Shown here one piece after another: positions 62,329 through 64,000 of a stretch of 64,000 bases of DNA. This stretch comes from Caloramator australicus RC3. GTDB taxonomy: Bacteria > Bacillota > Clostridia > Clostridiales > Caloramatoraceae. Each line of letters begins with the position of its first letter. Within the stretch, counting starts at the first letter, position 1. The position numbers and the translations under genes were made by a program. The stretch covers positions 1 through 64,000 of the forward strand of contig NZ_CAKP01000065.1 in assembly GCF_000297115.1 (NCBI RefSeq), in the 5' to 3' direction. A model generated the notes under the pieces. That model saw only the letters and a list, made by a program, of their open reading frames with translations. It was not told the DNA's origin and made no database searches.

Positions 62329-62644
62329 GTCCTTTAAAACTATGTTTAATAAGAAGGCTGTTATAGTTCCTGTGCTTATACCTGAGCCAAAGAACATCTT
62401 AAGGGCCTGTGGAAGATGGGATATAACGTCGGGCCTTACAGTAACACCAAGACCTAAACCTATGGAAACTGCAAGGATTAAAAGATTTCTTGTAGTTAGT
62501 TCACATCTTGAAAGGGTTTTAATTCCTGCAGCTGCTACCATTCCGAACATTACAATGCCTGCACCACCTAATACAGGGTTTGGCATTATTGCAATTAAGG
62601 CACCAATCTTTGGGAATATACCAAGTAGCATAAGAAGTATTGAT
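62323..62644 (-). pseudogene. NCS2 xanthine/uracil permease, C-terminal remnant
   Basis: About 107 codons match the last quarter of NCS2 nucleobase permeases (usually about 430 residues). GIFPKIGALIAIMPNPVLGGAGIVMFGMVAAAGIKTL is the conserved C-terminal segment, followed by two hydrophobic helices and a normal stop. The reading frame is open upstream to 62644, where the insertion element begins. The 5' part should lie beyond the window on the far side of the element. Confidence 0.88.
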
Positions 62645-62651
62645 TAAAAAA

Positions 62652-62691
62652 GCATCCGCACACTCGTGACTTTAGTCATGAGTAAGGACGC
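62652..62691 (+). repeat. Left-end imperfect hairpin of the IS200/IS605 element
   Basis: ACTCGTGACT pairs with AGTCATGAGT, and the outer GCATCC pairs with GGACGC, allowing wobbles. TnpA of this family recognises such subterminal hairpins as single-stranded DNA. Confidence 0.75.
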
Positions 62692-62789
62692 TTTAATAAT
62701 GACATATGTTATTTGTGTATCATAACTTATATAAGTTAAAAGTTTGTTTTGTGTAACAACATATGTTATAATAACTATGAGGTGAAAAT

Positions 62790-63191
62790 ATGGCTAATGT
62801 TTATCATGGTAGAGGTTATGTATATTATATACAATATCATATAGTTTGGTGCGTTAAATATAGACATAAAATTATAACAGACAAAATAGAAAAAAGGTTA
62901 AAAGAAATACTTAATTATATAGCTGAAGATAATAAATTCAAAATACTTCTTATGAATACAGATTTAGATCATGTTCATTTATTAGTAGAATGTTCACCAC
63001 AGCATTATATTCCCAATATGATAAAAGCTTTAAAAGGTGTTAGTGCAAGATTATTGTTAAAAGAGTTTCCAGAACTTAAACAAAAATTATGGGATGGACA
63101 TTTGTGGAACCCATCATATTTTGTTGTAACTGTTAGTGAAAATACAAAAGAACAAATTAAACAATATATTTTATCTCAAAAAGAAAAGTAG
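62790..63191 (+). CDS. tnpA: IS200/IS605 transposase TnpA (Y1 HUH)
   Basis: 133 residues, full length. The HUH motif is H61-V-H63 in DHVHLLVECSP. The catalytic Tyr is Y126 in KQYILSQ. TnpA excises and inserts the element as a single-stranded circle. GAGGTG precedes the ATG. All catalytic residues are present, so the element may be mobile. Confidence 0.95.
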   Translation: MANVYHGRGYVYYIQYHIVWCVKYRHKIITDKIEKRLKEILNYIAEDNKFKILLMNTDLDHVHLLVECSPQHYIPNMIKALKGVSARLLLKEFPELKQKLWDGHLWNPSYFVVTVSENTKEQIKQYILSQKEK

Positions 63192-63199
63192 GTGTAAAT

Positions 63200-64000
63200 A
63201 TGGAAAAAGCTTTTAAATTTAGGCTTTATCCTAATAAACAACAAATAGAGCTTATAAATAAAACCTTTGGTTGTGTTAGGTTTGTATATAACTATTATCT
63301 TGCAAAACGAGAAGAAATATATAAAACTCAAGGTATAACATTTAATTATAAGGATTGCTCTGCTGATTTAACTAAACTTAAACAAACTAATATATGGCTA
63401 AAAGAAGCAGATAAGTTTGCACTTCAAAATTCGCTCAAAGACTTAGACAAAGCATTTAAGAATTTTTTTGAAGGCAGAGCAAATTATCCAAAGTTTAAGT
63501 CAAAGAAATGTAAATACCAAAGCTATAGAACAACATTTACAAATAACAACATTGAAATTAAAGGAAACAAGATCAAACTACCCAAATTAGGCTGGGTAAA
63601 GTTTGTAAAATCAATGGAAGTAGAGGGTAAAATACTAAATGCAACTATAAGTAGAACTCCAACAGGGAAATATTTTGTTTCAATTTGCTGTAGGATAGAA
63701 AAAACTACAGAAAAGTCTAAAACTAACAAAGTAATAGGTATAGATTTAGGAGTAAAACATTTTCTGATAGATAGTGAAGGCAACAAAATATCCAATCCTA
63801 AATATCTTATAAAGTTAGAAAAAAGACTTATTAAGGAACAAAGGAAGCTTTCTAAAAAACAATTAGGCAGTAGTAACTATAAAAAACAAGCTAAGAAAGT
63901 AGCAAAAATACATGAGAAGATAAGAAACCAAAGGGAAGATTTTTTGCAAAAGCTGTCCTCTAAAATTATAAACGAAAACCAAGTTATAATTTTGGAGGAC
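63200..64000 (+). CDS. tnpB: TnpB RNA-guided nuclease (partial, C-terminus off window)
   Basis: 267 codons are visible from the ATG at 63200 to the edge. The N-terminal part has KAFKFRLYPNKQQIELINKTFG, typical of OrfB/TnpB. RuvC-I is GIDLGVKHF with D182. RuvC-II begins with the last visible residues VIILED (E266), which is why the zinc finger and RuvC-III are not seen. TnpB proteins cut DNA guided by RNA from the element end and are related to Cas12. Nine bases separate it from tnpA. Confidence 0.95.
   Translation, partial: MEKAFKFRLYPNKQQIELINKTFGCVRFVYNYYLAKREEIYKTQGITFNYKDCSADLTKLKQTNIWLKEADKFALQNSLKDLDKAFKNFFEGRANYPKFKSKKCKYQSYRTTFTNNNIEIKGNKIKLPKLGWVKFVKSMEVEGKILNATISRTPTGKYFVSICCRIEKTTEKSKTNKVIGIDLGVKHFLIDSEGNKISNPKYLIKLEKRLIKEQRKLSKKQLGSSNYKKQAKKVAKIHEKIRNQREDFLQKLSSKIINENQVIILED

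Larger units (their letters stand above)
62645..64000 (+). mobile_element. IS200/IS605-family insertion element (right end off window)
   Basis: The element begins right after TTGAT (62640-62644), the target pentamer of ISDra2-like members. Its left end has an imperfect hairpin (62652-62691). tnpA and tnpB are adjacent on the plus strand. Insertion broke a purine permease gene. The right end and any guide RNA (omega/reRNA) after tnpB lie outside the window. Confidence 0.88.

Noticed and set aside
63200-64000. Cas12-type effector of a CRISPR system
   Set aside because: The RuvC motifs belong to TnpB next to tnpA in an IS200/IS605 element. No CRISPR repeats are seen anywhere in the window.

Overview
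The window reads as the chromosome of a low-GC, Gram-positive, anaerobic, spore-forming member of the Clostridia. The signs are AT-rich coding with strong GGAGG-type ribosome sites, frequent TTG and GTG starts, an SspH-type spore protein, a clostridial adhE (broken), bacteriohemerythrin, a T-box and a guanine riboswitch. A thermophilic genus such as Caloramator would fit, but no rRNA or other marker is present, so this is inference.

Layout. 1-983 is the end of an insertion sequence that has cut adhE (984-1826) to its first third. 2129-6295 holds a Uma2-type nuclease, the nickel-pincer cofactor genes larE-larB-larC (no larA in view) and a HepT-MntA toxin-antitoxin pair. 6312-9591 is guaB, behind a guanine riboswitch, and guaA. 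9614-13773 holds bacteriohemerythrin, a Fur-boxed DUF2325-DUF3793 pair, an S41 peptidase, thiD and sspH. 13793-16800 is nadA-nadB-nadC on the minus strand. 16966-18828 is a small membrane protein and a GH13 oligo-1,6-glucosidase.

18849-29288 is a 10.4 kb segment flanked by perfect 35-bp direct repeats. It carries a complete phosphotransferase system (PRD regulator, IIA, IIB, IIC, HPr and EI) with a GH38 alpha-mannosidase and a C69/secernin-like hydrolase. The gene set resembles mannosylglycerate uptake and cleavage. ppaX follows. 30033-34651 (minus) holds a GntP-type permease, glycerate kinase, a Gfo/Idh/MocA oxidoreductase and a LacI regulator. Divergent from these, 34929-47685 holds a GH13_18 phosphorylase of the glucosylglycerate type, a sugar ABC transporter with its own ATPase, two more GH38 alpha-mannosidases and a ROK sugar kinase. 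Together these loci look like a salvage system for glycerate-linked compatible solutes: mannosyl- and glucosyl-glycerate, perhaps mannosyl-glucosylglycerate. The sugars would leave as phosphorylated sugars or Glc-1-P, and the glycerate would be captured by the kinase.

47697-49359 is a T-box-controlled NSS amino-acid transporter (probable Trp specifier). 49575-58200 is an oligosaccharide or peptide-type ABC transporter with a GH130 mannoside phosphorylase, a DUF1861 protein and a LacI regulator, resembling beta-mannooligosaccharide loci. 58273-62300 holds a DUF1858-cupin pair, a coiled-coil protein, an M32 carboxypeptidase and a DUF438/hemerythrin/PAS protein. The DUF1858 and DUF438 promoters share a TGTGA-N6-TTACA site about 41 bp upstream of the predicted transcription start. 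62323-64000 is the C-terminal remnant of a purine permease cut by an IS200/IS605 element with tnpA and tnpB; tnpB runs off the window.
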